A DNA stretch of 13,058 nucleotides from JAWOGN01 sp046496815 (GTDB lineage: Bacteria > Desulfobacterota > DSM-4660 > Desulfatiglandales > Desulfatiglandaceae), in the NCBI GenBank assembly GCA_046496815.1, contig JAWOGN010000302.1, positions 1-13,058 of the forward strand, in the 5' to 3' direction. Made by a program: the position numbers and the translations under genes. Shown here in pieces: positions 1 through 6,993 of the stretch; the first letter of the stretch is position 1, and each line of letters begins with the position of its first letter. The notes beneath the pieces were generated by a model, which saw only the letters and a list, made by a program, of their open reading frames with translations, had not been told where the DNA came from and ran no database searches.

Positions 1-160
1 CGGCTACTCCGGCCAAGATACCTTCCGTCACCTTGGCAAGCGTCAGTAGCTGACCCCGGTCGTTGAACACCCTGACCGTATCGCCGTCTTGGATGCCTCG
101 GGCTTGAGCGTCGGCCGGGTGCCCAACTTGCCCACAGGCCCGCCGGCTTGATTGTGGCAT
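1..160 (-). pseudogene. 5'-truncated molybdopterin oxidoreductase C-terminal fragment (edge-cut)
   Basis: The minus frame open from base 160 to the window edge contains HPADAQARGIQDGDTVRVFND followed by RGQ. This matches the molybdopterin-dinucleotide-binding domain of DMSO-reductase-family enzymes (typical pattern: NPxDAxxRGIxDGDxVRVFNDRG). In an intact gene several hundred residues of catalytic domain would precede it. Here similarity fades just before the HPADA segment, and an in-frame TAA at 182-184 blocks further extension. That TAA is also the stop of the small secreted-protein gene next door. The simplest reading is a 3' remnant left by deletion or recombination. The remainder of the C-terminus lies outside the window. 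An ATG at 158-160 exists, but translation of the fragment is unproven. The domain assignment is by motif recognition only. Confidence 0.5.
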
Positions 161-181
161 AGTCCCGGGCAAGCTTGCTGA

Positions 182-583
182 TTAGAAGAAGCCACCAAAA
201 GAGAATCCGAATACCCAACCGGGATTGCATCGATAGTTAAAGGGATATCCATAGTGTCCTCCAGGATAGCGTTTTCCGTAATGGTATCCTCTGGGAGGGT
301 GTTTTTGAAAATGACGTCTCCACTTTGGAGACCCTCTATAAGTGAACCTGTCATCATCGTATCCTCTACCATAATATCCGCCATGGCGGCGCGCTTCATA
401 ATATCCTTTCTTGTGAATCTTCACGCTGCGCTTTCTTGGGTCAACATGGAGATTTTTTGAAGGCTTACCATCATAGTAACCCTTCTGGCGGAGCTGAAAC
501 CGATCGCTCGCGAATGATGTGTTTCCTGCCAGCAGTAGGCCAAGGCCCAAAATCAACGCGTTTATAAGTATTTTTGTTTTCAT
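182..583 (-). CDS. small secreted Gly/Tyr/His/Arg-rich protein, unknown function
   Basis: 133 residues. Residues 1-25 form a typical Sec signal peptide: Lys at positions 2 and 4, a hydrophobic core ILGLGLLLAG, and an AxA-like end NTSFA with likely cleavage before S26. The mature protein is very basic and rich in Gly, Tyr, His and Arg. It has two related segments, QKGYYDGK (about 33-40) and KKGYYEARRHGGYYGRGY (about 58-75). The C-terminus is aromatic and glycine-rich (GWVFGFSFGGFF) and ends in Phe. There is a single cysteine (C119). The start is supported by the SD AAGGGAGC ahead of ATG. The export prediction is firm. Function is not recognised: a periplasmic, surface or matrix-type protein is possible. 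It sits alone, divergent from the aminotransferase gene. Confidence 0.75.
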   Translation of the reverse strand: MKTKILINALILGLGLLLAGNTSFASDRFQLRQKGYYDGKPSKNLHVDPRKRSVKIHKKGYYEARRHGGYYGRGYDDDRFTYRGSPKWRRHFQKHPPRGYHYGKRYPGGHYGYPFNYRCNPGWVFGFSFGGFF

Positions 584-714
584 TTTGACCGCTCCCTTTC
601 TGGGTTTTTATTTTTTGTGAATTTAGACGTATGAAAGACGAGTTGGTTTACAGGGCATCGCATAGGAGTTGCAATCCGGAATCAAGATGGTGTATCACTG
701 ATCCCGATAACCCT

Positions 715-730
715 TGGCAAATCATTTGTT
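715..730 (+). promoter_or_regulatory. weak sigma-54-like promoter candidate
   Basis: TGGCAAATCATTTGTT resembles the -24/-12 consensus TGGCACG-N4-TTGCW. It has the GG and TTG elements at the correct spacing, but the -12 element reads TTGT instead of TTGC. It lies about 165 bases upstream of the aminotransferase ATG at 896. A match of this quality can arise by chance, and no enhancer-binding-protein site was identified. Confidence 0.2.
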
Positions 731-883
731 TGTTGCGTGTCGTTAAACTCCCGGCAGGGTCCCATTCGGCTCGCCGGTAGGTCGCACTGTCATTTCATCG
801 AATGTGGTAAAGATTCCGGGCTTTGATCAACTCGGCACAGTGCCCCGATGACTACCAATTTTGTGATTTGGCAAGCGGAAAAC

Positions 884-890
884 GGGGAGG
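884..890 (+). promoter_or_regulatory. ribosome binding site that sets the aminotransferase start at 896
   Basis: GGGGAGG ends five bases before ATG 896. The in-frame upstream ATG at 848 lacks a comparable SD, and its extra 16 residues do not resemble the start of this family. Confidence 0.75.
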
Positions 891-895
891 AAACG

Positions 896-2053
896 ATGGT
901 TGAATTCGAGACGGTGGACAAGGCTTTTCTTCGGACGCGGGCTGCGCTGAAGTGGGGACCATGGGGAGAAGATGTGATTTCTCTGTCCGTGGCAGATATG
1001 GATTTCCCACCCCCCCGGGAAATCAAGGATGGCGTCATTCGTGCAGTGGAGGAAGATCGGGCGCCTTACGGCGCATATGGCGGTGACCCGGATGTGCTGG
1101 GAGTGGTTTGCGAAAAACTCAATCGGGTCAACCGGATTCCGGCAACACCCGATGATGTACACATGATTCCCGGCACCATGTTCTCTATCTTTTTGTCCTG
1201 TTACTATGCATTGAGGCCGGGGGATGAGGCCGTCATTTGCCCGGGACCTGTTTATCCACCTTTTATGGAAAACGTTGGGAACGCGCAGGCAACTGCTGTC
1301 TTCAATCCTCTGGATTTTGACAATGAATTGAGTTTGGACTTGGATGACCTCAAGCGCCGGATTACACCCAAGACCCGTTTGCTGATGCTGTCAAACCCGC
1401 ATAACCCCTGCGGCAGAGTTTTCACTCGCCGAGAATTGGAGGGAATTGGACGGATTGCCAAGGAAAACAACTTATTGATATTTTCAGATGAGCTTTATGA
1501 GGATATGATATTCGAAGGGAAACATATCAGCATTGCCGCTTTAAGTCCGGATCTGTTTGAAAGGACCATCAGCGTTTTCGGATTCAGCAAGGCGTTTGGG
1601 ATTCCGGGATTTCGAATCGCCTATATCGTCTGTCACGGAAAGCACATGAGAGGACTCAAAAAACGGCTCCACGGGATGATTGTTCACGCCGACACGCTTG
1701 CGCAGGCTGCGGCCAAGGCAGCGCTCACACAGGGCAGCGCCTGGCTTGGCAAGTTTATGACGCATCTCGAGAAAATGCGGGATTACGGGGTCCGGCGACT
1801 CGCTGGAATTCCCGGGGTCCGTTGCCATGTGCCTGAGGCAACCCCTTTCCTTTTTCCAAACATCGCCGCTTTTGGGATGACAAGCCGGGAGATGACGACA
1901 TATCTCGAAACGGAGGCAAAGGTCATCGTGCAAAACGGGGCTGATTATGGCCCCCCGGGCGAGGGGTATGTTCGAATAAACGTGGCGACGGCGCATTCAG
2001 TTCTTGAGGAAGCGTTCGAGCGCATTGAGAAAGCCCTCATCAATCTGGGTTAG
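896..2053 (+). CDS. class I/II (fold-type I) PLP aminotransferase or C-S lyase-like enzyme
   Basis: 385 residues from the SD-supported ATG, a normal length for fold-type I aminotransferases. Visible landmarks, numbered from this start, are an N-terminal LSVADMDFPPP motif (about 30-40) recalling the MalY/PatB and aspartate aminotransferase group, and PGTMFSIFL near the cofactor phosphate region (about 92-100). Further on are SNPHNPCGR with N170, SDELYEDMIF with D198 and Y201, SKAFGIPGFR with the Schiff-base lysine K232 and R240, and a C-terminal GYVRINVA carrying the likely carboxylate-binding arginine. All core PLP residues appear present, so the enzyme should be active. Substrate cannot be read from sequence: transamination of an amino acid or beta-lyase activity (cystathionine or cysteine conjugates) are both possible. 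It is monocistronic and followed at once by a hairpin. It is not part of the transporter operon, which is on the other strand. Confidence 0.88.
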   Translation: MVEFETVDKAFLRTRAALKWGPWGEDVISLSVADMDFPPPREIKDGVIRAVEEDRAPYGAYGGDPDVLGVVCEKLNRVNRIPATPDDVHMIPGTMFSIFLSCYYALRPGDEAVICPGPVYPPFMENVGNAQATAVFNPLDFDNELSLDLDDLKRRITPKTRLLMLSNPHNPCGRVFTRRELEGIGRIAKENNLLIFSDELYEDMIFEGKHISIAALSPDLFERTISVFGFSKAFGIPGFRIAYIVCHGKHMRGLKKRLHGMIVHADTLAQAAAKAALTQGSAWLGKFMTHLEKMRDYGVRRLAGIPGVRCHVPEATPFLFPNIAAFGMTSREMTTYLETEAKVIVQNGADYGPPGEGYVRINVATAHSVLEEAFERIEKALINLG

Positions 2054-2057
2054 ACGT

Positions 2058-2080
2058 CTTTTCAGAGAGAGTCTGAAAAG
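2058..2080 (+). other. perfect 9-bp stem-loop after the aminotransferase stop codon
   Basis: CTTTTCAGA (2058-2066) and TCTGAAAAG (2072-2080) are perfect complements around a GAGAG loop, starting five bases after the TAG stop. No U-tract follows, so this is more likely an mRNA 3'-end stabiliser or processing hairpin than an intrinsic terminator. Confidence 0.55.
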
Positions 2081-2220
2081 CGGGCGCTTTACAGACCCCG
2101 AAAAATCGTGTTTATTTTTTGCTTCGGCTCATTTTGACCCATCATAGTTGATGAATCTTTTCATCTCCACCCATTCAGTCCAATGAACTTACAAACAGCT
2201 TAATCAATATAATCAAACTT

Positions 2221-2435
2221 TTGAGTTGATCTCATATGCGCGAGACAATGTGGCATCTGTTTTGCTTGCTTCCATAACGCAGGGTTCAGGACTTCTCGGG
2301 TGTGGGTGCATCTTTTCTACGGGCAACTCCTAGAAAAATAGATGAGCTGGCGCCAGGAAAACAACCGCATTCTGGGATGTCGACCAAAACCTCTTTATCC
2401 CCCTGAGTTTCTTCCTCCTTTCTCAGGGGGTTTTT
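2221..2435 (+). ncRNA. possible small RNA ending in an intrinsic terminator (speculative)
   Basis: The plus strand here has no convincing ORF. It has a stable hairpin in which TTTTCTA (2313-2319) pairs with TAGAAAA (2331-2337), extended below by CATC (2309-2312) with GATG (2341-2344). It ends in the strong terminator at 2399-2435. A poor promoter-like pair, TTGAGT at 2221 and GACAAT at 2244, lies upstream. It may instead be simply the 3' untranslated region of the aminotransferase transcript. No known RNA family was recognised. Confidence 0.22.
2399..2435 (+). terminator. Rho-independent terminator (plus-strand orientation)
   Basis: CCCCCTGAG (2399-2407) pairs perfectly with CTCAGGGGG (2422-2430) around a 14-base pyrimidine loop, followed by TTTTTCTTT. 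It is oriented for plus-strand transcripts and lies about 345 bases beyond the aminotransferase stop. It is also 27 bases beyond the stop of the convergent coiled-coil gene. On that strand the U-tract is poor, so it would act there only as a 3' hairpin. Confidence 0.85.
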
Positions 2436-2456
2436 CTTTGGTTCGTGGCTGATAAG

Positions 2457-3524
2457 TCATCTCTCTTGGGTTGCTTTTCTTGTTTGTTCACTCATTAACT
2501 GCTGGAGACTCGAAACAGATTTAACGGTGGCAGATCCCTCGACTGCCTTCAGGGCAATATCTTGAACCTTCTGATAGGACATCTCCAACTGTTGCGAGAG
2601 CTTGATGCGTTGGGCATTTTGTTCTTCTACTGTTTTCTCAAGCGACGCAATCCGAGTGTTGAGCACGTTCCGCTCGCCATCAAACCCTTTCTTTAGCAAT
2701 TCCAATTTGTTCGCCGCTTCCGCCTTCGCTTTTTCCGTCGCGTCTCTTACCGCCGCATCGACGGCAGTTTTTATCTCCCCGGAAAACGCCCCGACCTTTT
2801 CTTGCAGTTCCTGCAACTCGTTTTCCCGCTGGGAGACGGCCTTTTCCCTCTCCGTCAGTTCCTTTTCCATCTGTTCTTTCTTCAGCTGCAGCTCCTTTTC
2901 AAGTTTGGCTTTTTCGTCTTCAAACTTGTCTTTGGCCAGTTGTTGTTCCCGCCTGAATCCATAGGAGAACTCCTCCTTCTCCCGAACGCGTCTTTTCTTT
3001 TCCTCTGAGTCCCGATCTATTATTTGTGCTTCGTGATCCTTTTTTTCCTTTTCCCAAGTAACCCGGATACCTTTTATTTCTCTATCCAATTCCTCCTTTC
3101 GAGAAGCCATTTCAGATTCAAATTCAAGCTGCTTCTGATTTTGAGTTTCTATGAGCGCTGCCAGCGTGGCTGCTCGCCTTTCAATTTCATAGACTTCTTG
3201 GAATTCCTGCTCTTTCCCCTCAATTGCTTTTTGGATTGACTGGAATTTATTCACTTCTGCTTCGAGCTTATCCGAGATTTGAGCGAGCGCGGTATTGATT
3301 TCAATTTTCAGACTATTGATACCTTTGACCACGCCTTCAGTCGACAGCGTCTTGGCGGTTTCAACCACTTCCCTTGTCTTTTTCTCTTCAAGTTTTCTTT
3401 CCGGTTTTAATTCAGAGGCTCTTTTTTCCTCCAACTGCTTCAGCAGGGCATTGTAAGCCTCAATCATCTGTTTCTTGGTGTTGGTCATCGAGAGTTTTTT
3501 GGGTTGAAATTTTTCATCAGTCAT
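2457..3524 (-). CDS. coiled-coil protein of unknown function
   Basis: 355 residues, almost entirely charged helix. Long runs of Glu, Lys, Gln and Arg with heptad-like spacing extend from about residue 15 to about 320, for example KLEKELQLKKEQMEKELTE. A short less-charged linker near residues 240-262 (VGAFSGEIKTAVDAAVRDA) and a small C-terminal segment (ALKAVEGSATVKSVSSLQQL) interrupt the pattern. There is no signal peptide or membrane segment, so it is cytoplasmic. Start ATG 3522-3524 has a good SD, AAGGGAGC. It resembles uncharacterised SMC- or myosin-like coiled-coil proteins and lacks the Walker motifs of SMC or RecN. A scaffolding or filament role would be a guess. It is flanked by its own promoter candidate and a convergent terminator, so probably a single-gene unit. 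Confidence 0.8.
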   Translation of the reverse strand: MTDEKFQPKKLSMTNTKKQMIEAYNALLKQLEEKRASELKPERKLEEKKTREVVETAKTLSTEGVVKGINSLKIEINTALAQISDKLEAEVNKFQSIQKAIEGKEQEFQEVYEIERRAATLAALIETQNQKQLEFESEMASRKEELDREIKGIRVTWEKEKKDHEAQIIDRDSEEKKRRVREKEEFSYGFRREQQLAKDKFEDEKAKLEKELQLKKEQMEKELTEREKAVSQRENELQELQEKVGAFSGEIKTAVDAAVRDATEKAKAEAANKLELLKKGFDGERNVLNTRIASLEKTVEEQNAQRIKLSQQLEMSYQKVQDIALKAVEGSATVKSVSSLQQLMSEQTRKATQER

Positions 3525-3632
3525 TTTTGCTCCCTTTCTGAATCAAAAAATTAAAATCCGTATAACCAGAGAGTCGTTCCAATCGAAGGAGACAGAAGAC
3601 ACCCAGGCGAAGCAGGGCGCATCATTTTGATT

Positions 3633-3659
3633 CCTATAGAAACGGAATTTCTCTGTCAA
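3633..3659 (-). promoter_or_regulatory. candidate sigma-70 promoter of the coiled-coil gene, with an embedded inverted repeat
   Basis: On the minus strand a perfect TTGACA (complement of 3654-3659) is followed after 15 bases by TATAGG (complement of 3633-3638). This leaves a leader of about 100 bases before ATG 3524. The spacer is shorter than the ideal 17 bases. An inverted repeat, ATTCC (3630-3634) and GGAAT (3644-3648), overlaps the -10 region and could be an operator. Confidence 0.35.
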
Positions 3660-3770
3660 GAGATAGCAACCCGGCCTGTGGATACCGCTTTGAGAGGGTA
3701 AGCGATTTTTGCTCAGGCGGTTGAAGACGAAAGGGTAAGAAGTCGTTCGCTGATGAGGGTTTCGGACATC

Positions 3771-5090
3771 TTACCATCCTTGAAAGCCGCGGATCTTTTC
3801 ATCAGAGACGCGGCCCCGCTCAACATCCGTTATGGCCTGATCCAGGATCTCCAACGCTTCCTCCGCCTCCCGGACGCTCAAGATCAGCGGCGGTGTCAAT
3901 TCCAGGACATTGGAATGCATCCCGACGTAGTACACTATCGCTCCCAACTCGTATGCCCTGTAGACCGCTTTGGCGGTTTCAACCGATGCCGGTTCCCGTC
4001 CCGCCTGATCCTTCACCAGTTCGATACCAAGCGCCAAACCGCGGCCTCGCACGTCACCGATCAATTTGTGATACTTGGCCATGTCTTCAAGGCCGGAAAG
4101 GAGGTGGCGGCCGATCCGGTCGGCGTGTTTCAGGAGATTTTTCTCTTCGATGGTTTTCAATACCGCCAGGCCTGCCGAGGCGGAGATCGGGTTCCCGCAG
4201 GTCGTCTCCATGGCGAAGGCCTGGGTCACATTCAAGATATCAGCCGATCCGACAACGGCGGAAAGCGGAAGACCGCCCCCAAGTCCTTTTCCGAATGTCA
4301 CAACGTCCGGCGCAATTCCTTCGTGCTGAAAACAATGCCATTTTCCGCTCCGACCGAGCCCGACCTTGACCTCGTCGCATATGATCAGTATGCCATGGGG
4401 CCGAAGCCGGTCCTCGAGGGCTTTCAGGAATCCGGCCGGCGGGACGATGAGACCCCCGTCCGACATGATGGGTTCTATGAAAACTGCAGCCACTTCTTCA
4501 GCCGGCAAATCCGATGCCAGATGATAATCCAGCAGACGCAACACCGTTTCACCAGACGGGTCATTCAGAAACGGCCGAAATGGATTTGGATAGGGCAGGA
4601 AAAGACTTCCCGGCAACTTGGGTGCGGTGGTTTGGGACGAATGGCCTGAAATGCTCATGGACCCCGCTGTCCCACCATGGTAGGCGCCGATGAAAGAGAT
4701 GACTCTGCTTCGGCCTGTGGCAGCCATAATCGCTCGAAGCGCCGCCTCATTCGCATCGGAACCGGAGTGCCCCAGCCAAACGCGACGCTGACCTGAGCCC
4801 GGGACAATTGTCAGCAGTTTCTCCGCCAGTTCCACTGCCGGTTGATTGACCGCCGAAAGAATGCTGGCCCCCGACTGCTTCCCCATTGCCGCTGTGACAG
4901 CTTCCACCAGAGCGGGGTTGGCGTATCCAAGGCTCGCAGCCCCCCACGTCGCGGACAGGTCCAGAAGGCGGCGTCCATCCTCATCGATGAGATAGCTGCC
5001 TTCACCGGCGAGAACTGAATGGGGAAAAAAACGCAATTTCTGGATACCTGCGACCGCGGCGGCGTCCCGGTCTTGAAGCGAATGCGTCAT
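3771..5090 (-). CDS. class III PLP-dependent aminotransferase (GabT / dialkylglycine decarboxylase-like)
   Basis: 439 residues, full length for class III aminotransferases. Visible features are LGHSGSDANEAALRA (about 106-120) for cofactor phosphate binding, FIGAYHGG with Y137 and H138 stacking on PLP, and LFLPYPNPFRP (about 163-173). Then come IEPIMSDGG (about 205-213), ICDEVKVGLGRSG with D239, the PLP lysine K268 in TFGKGLGGGLPL, and TTCGNP (296-301). The enzyme should move an amino group from an amine or omega-amino acid to a keto acid. The PYPNPFRP segment and overall pattern recall the 2,2-dialkylglycine decarboxylase and 4-aminobutyrate aminotransferase branches, but substrate is undetermined. 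It is the last gene of the operon, 71 bases after the hydrolase. ATG 5088-5090 is preceded by a modest GAAAGG. Confidence 0.88.
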   Translation of the reverse strand: MTHSLQDRDAAAVAGIQKLRFFPHSVLAGEGSYLIDEDGRRLLDLSATWGAASLGYANPALVEAVTAAMGKQSGASILSAVNQPAVELAEKLLTIVPGSGQRRVWLGHSGSDANEAALRAIMAATGRSRVISFIGAYHGGTAGSMSISGHSSQTTAPKLPGSLFLPYPNPFRPFLNDPSGETVLRLLDYHLASDLPAEEVAAVFIEPIMSDGGLIVPPAGFLKALEDRLRPHGILIICDEVKVGLGRSGKWHCFQHEGIAPDVVTFGKGLGGGLPLSAVVGSADILNVTQAFAMETTCGNPISASAGLAVLKTIEEKNLLKHADRIGRHLLSGLEDMAKYHKLIGDVRGRGLALGIELVKDQAGREPASVETAKAVYRAYELGAIVYYVGMHSNVLELTPPLILSVREAEEALEILDQAITDVERGRVSDEKIRGFQGW

Positions 5091-5161
5091 GCGCCGATGC
5101 CTTTCATTTTGTATCTCGAAAAACGCTTTCGAATCGGCAGGTTGAAGTGTGTCGGTATATC

Positions 5162-5845
5162 TCAGCCACCGCCGAAGCGCTCGATTTCAACCGTCAATTC
5201 GCCCGTAGTTATCTGCCGGCAGTAGCCTTTGATTCCCTTTAGCGAGGCATCATGGCGTTCCTGACTGTAAGTGCCGCACGCATCGGTAACCAGTGTCACG
5301 AGAAATCCCCTGTCGCAGGCGTCTCGAACCGCCGATTCAACACACTGATCCGTCACCAGCCCCGCCACAATCAGGTAATCGACCTCCAGGTTGCGCAGCA
5401 GGTAGTCGATGTTCGTTGAATTAAAGACACTGGAGGATCCTTTGGGAATCGTAATTTCATCCGGCAGGGGTGCAATTTCATCCGGAATCTTGGCCCAGGG
5501 GGAACCTTTCGGAACAAAGATCCGACTGATTTTGTAATCCAGGCTCCTTTCCCGCCCATCGGATGTCAGGCTTTCGATGACGGTATACATCACCTCGATC
5601 CCCGCCTCTCGAGCGGTATTTTGAAGTCTTTTGATGTTCGGCAACACCGTGGTTTGAATGCGGTCGAAATAATACACCATATCTTGGGGAATCAGATCCG
5701 GCTGAATGTGTGCCCACTCCCCCTCTCCCGGAAAGGCGCAGAAATGCTGAACGTCTATGATCAAAAAAGCCGTGTTTCTTGGAACAGCCGATCGGTTTCG
5801 GGTAAGACCGCCGTGACCATCAGACGCGGCTGCAGTCTTTGTCAT
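5162..5845 (-). CDS. isochorismatase-fold cysteine hydrolase (amidohydrolase)
   Basis: 227 residues. The catalytic triad of the isochorismatase/cysteine hydrolase superfamily is complete: D31 in FLIIDVQHFC, K135 in IPKGSSSVF, and C168 in GLVTDQCVESAVRDA, which also carries the usual cis-peptide V-T segment. The presence of Cys separates it from true isochorismatases and groups it with amide or carbamoyl hydrolases such as N-carbamoylsarcosine amidase, ureidoacrylate hydrolase (RutB), biuret hydrolase and nicotinamidase-like enzymes. Expected action is cytoplasmic cleavage of a C-N bond releasing ammonia or an amine. It is preceded by a very strong SD (AGGAGGT) after a 104-base gap from livM, suggesting high or independently tuned translation. 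Its position beside a transporter and an aminotransferase points to a degradation pathway. Exact substrate is unknown. Confidence 0.87.
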   Translation of the reverse strand: MTKTAAASDGHGGLTRNRSAVPRNTAFLIIDVQHFCAFPGEGEWAHIQPDLIPQDMVYYFDRIQTTVLPNIKRLQNTAREAGIEVMYTVIESLTSDGRERSLDYKISRIFVPKGSPWAKIPDEIAPLPDEITIPKGSSSVFNSTNIDYLLRNLEVDYLIVAGLVTDQCVESAVRDACDRGFLVTLVTDACGTYSQERHDASLKGIKGYCRQITTGELTVEIERFGGG

Positions 5846-5949
5846 AATATTCTACCTCCTGTTGGTGTCAATTCAGTTCGGCGCAATTCAAGATTACGCA
5901 TCAAAGGAATTTGCTTCTTGGTCATTTTTTCGTACACCGTAACGCCGGA

Positions 5950-6993
5950 TTAATTTCGAAAGCGGCCCCTCAGCAGCGCTTTCTTTATCCGGCTAAAATT
6001 CAGTTCTCGATTGCCCATAATTCCTTCCGGCCGGACAATCAAAATGATCAGTAGAAAAGCGGCCAGCATCAGTGTCGTCAGCCCCAACATTCGCGGTACC
6101 TCTACCATCCCAAGAAAACTAAAGCCTTCCTCCAGGGGCGATAGAATTTCGGTGAAACCGGTGATGATCGCCGCCCCGACGATCGCACCGGTAATACTGC
6201 CCAGCCCGCCGATTACGATCATGGTCACCACATTGAATACCAAGTGCAGGCCGAAAACACGCGGGTAGAGGTTCAGGATCAGATGGATCCACAAAATACC
6301 ACCGATAGCAGTGAAAAAAGAGCTGAAAGCAAATGCGTATACCTTGTATTTGAGAAGGTTTACGCCGATGTGCTCCGCGAAGTCCTGGTCTTGGCCCAAT
6401 GCGATGAGCGCCCTACCGAAAAAGCTTTTTCGTAGGCGCAACGCTACATAGATGAGACTCAGAGCGATCCCCCACACCCACCAGATGTCGGTGTGGGCCG
6501 GGAACTGTCGAAGGCCCATGGGGCCATTGGTGATTTCCGGGATGTTTTCAACAATGGTAATGGTGATGAAGTTAAACCCAAGCGTGGCCAGAATGAAGTA
6601 GAGTCCCTTCAGCCGCATGGCCGGCAGGGCGAGAATAACGCCGAATACCATCCCGACAAGGCCGCCCAACAGCAGTGCAGGGAAAAAAGAGATCTGATTG
6701 CTCGAGACAAAGGAAGGCAGTGACAGGTTCAAAAGATCCTGCTTAAAGGAGACGGGCAGTGTGAGAAATGCTGCCGCATATCCGCCGACGAGCATCACCC
6801 CTCCATGACCCAAAGAGAAAAGATTGGCCCACCCGTTGGTGATGTTCAGGGATACCGCCAGGATCGTGTTGATACCGAAAAGCAGCAGCAAGGTGAGCCA
6901 AAATCCGGGAAGGAAACGTTCGGCTGCAAAAAAAAATGCAATAACGATGACAATTCCAACCACATATTTGAGATATCGCATAACAAGGGCCAT
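5950..6993 (-). CDS. livM: branched-chain amino acid-type ABC transporter permease, LivM family
   Basis: 347 residues, polytopic inner-membrane protein with many hydrophobic segments. Family landmarks are NITNGWANLFSLGHGGVMLV (about 51-70), the LKGLYFILATLGFNFI segment in the middle, the cytoplasmic loop ALGQDQDFAEHIGVNLLKYK that contacts the ATPases, VTMIVIGGLGSITGAIVGAA near the end, and the typical RPEGIMG close. It forms the heterodimeric pore with the LivH-type subunit. Its ATG overlaps the stop of livH as TAATG and has no clear SD, so translation probably depends on termination-reinitiation. The symbol denotes family; the transported solute need not be a branched-chain amino acid, since this family also carries urea, amides and aromatic compounds. 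Confidence 0.9.
   Translation of the reverse strand: MALVMRYLKYVVGIVIVIAFFFAAERFLPGFWLTLLLLFGINTILAVSLNITNGWANLFSLGHGGVMLVGGYAAAFLTLPVSFKQDLLNLSLPSFVSSNQISFFPALLLGGLVGMVFGVILALPAMRLKGLYFILATLGFNFITITIVENIPEITNGPMGLRQFPAHTDIWWVWGIALSLIYVALRLRKSFFGRALIALGQDQDFAEHIGVNLLKYKVYAFAFSSFFTAIGGILWIHLILNLYPRVFGLHLVFNVVTMIVIGGLGSITGAIVGAAIITGFTEILSPLEEGFSFLGMVEVPRMLGLTTLMLAAFLLIILIVRPEGIMGNRELNFSRIKKALLRGRFRN

Larger units (their letters stand above)
584..895. other. divergent intergenic region between the secreted-protein and aminotransferase genes
   Basis: About 310 bases between the two divergent starts, counting the aminotransferase from its SD-supported ATG at 896. It contains the SD of the minus-strand gene (about 590-600), a weak sigma-54-like sequence at 715-730, and the SD of the plus-strand gene at 884-890. 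No tRNA, repeat array or convincing small ORF was seen. Confidence 0.6.

Noticed and set aside
43..399. 118-codon minus-strand frame across the secreted-protein gene
   Set aside because: It is out of frame with both the signal-peptide protein and the molybdopterin fragment and has no SD.
2342..2452. 36-codon plus-strand ORF across the terminator
   Set aside because: It has no SD, and half of it encodes the terminator stem and loop; proline/leucine runs come from the pyrimidine-rich loop.
3686..3710. Small plus-strand stem-loop CGCTT...AAGCG followed by ATTTTT
   Set aside because: The stem is only 5 bp and no plus-strand gene lies upstream that would need termination here.
3734..3775. Inverted repeat GGTAAGA...TCTTACC at the end of the class III aminotransferase gene
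   Set aside because: It has a 28-base loop and no U-tract, so it is a poor terminator; judged likely to be chance.
3753..4649. 298-codon open frame on the plus strand
   Set aside because: It is antisense to the class III aminotransferase, has no recognisable domain, and shows composition typical of a shadow of a GC-rich gene.
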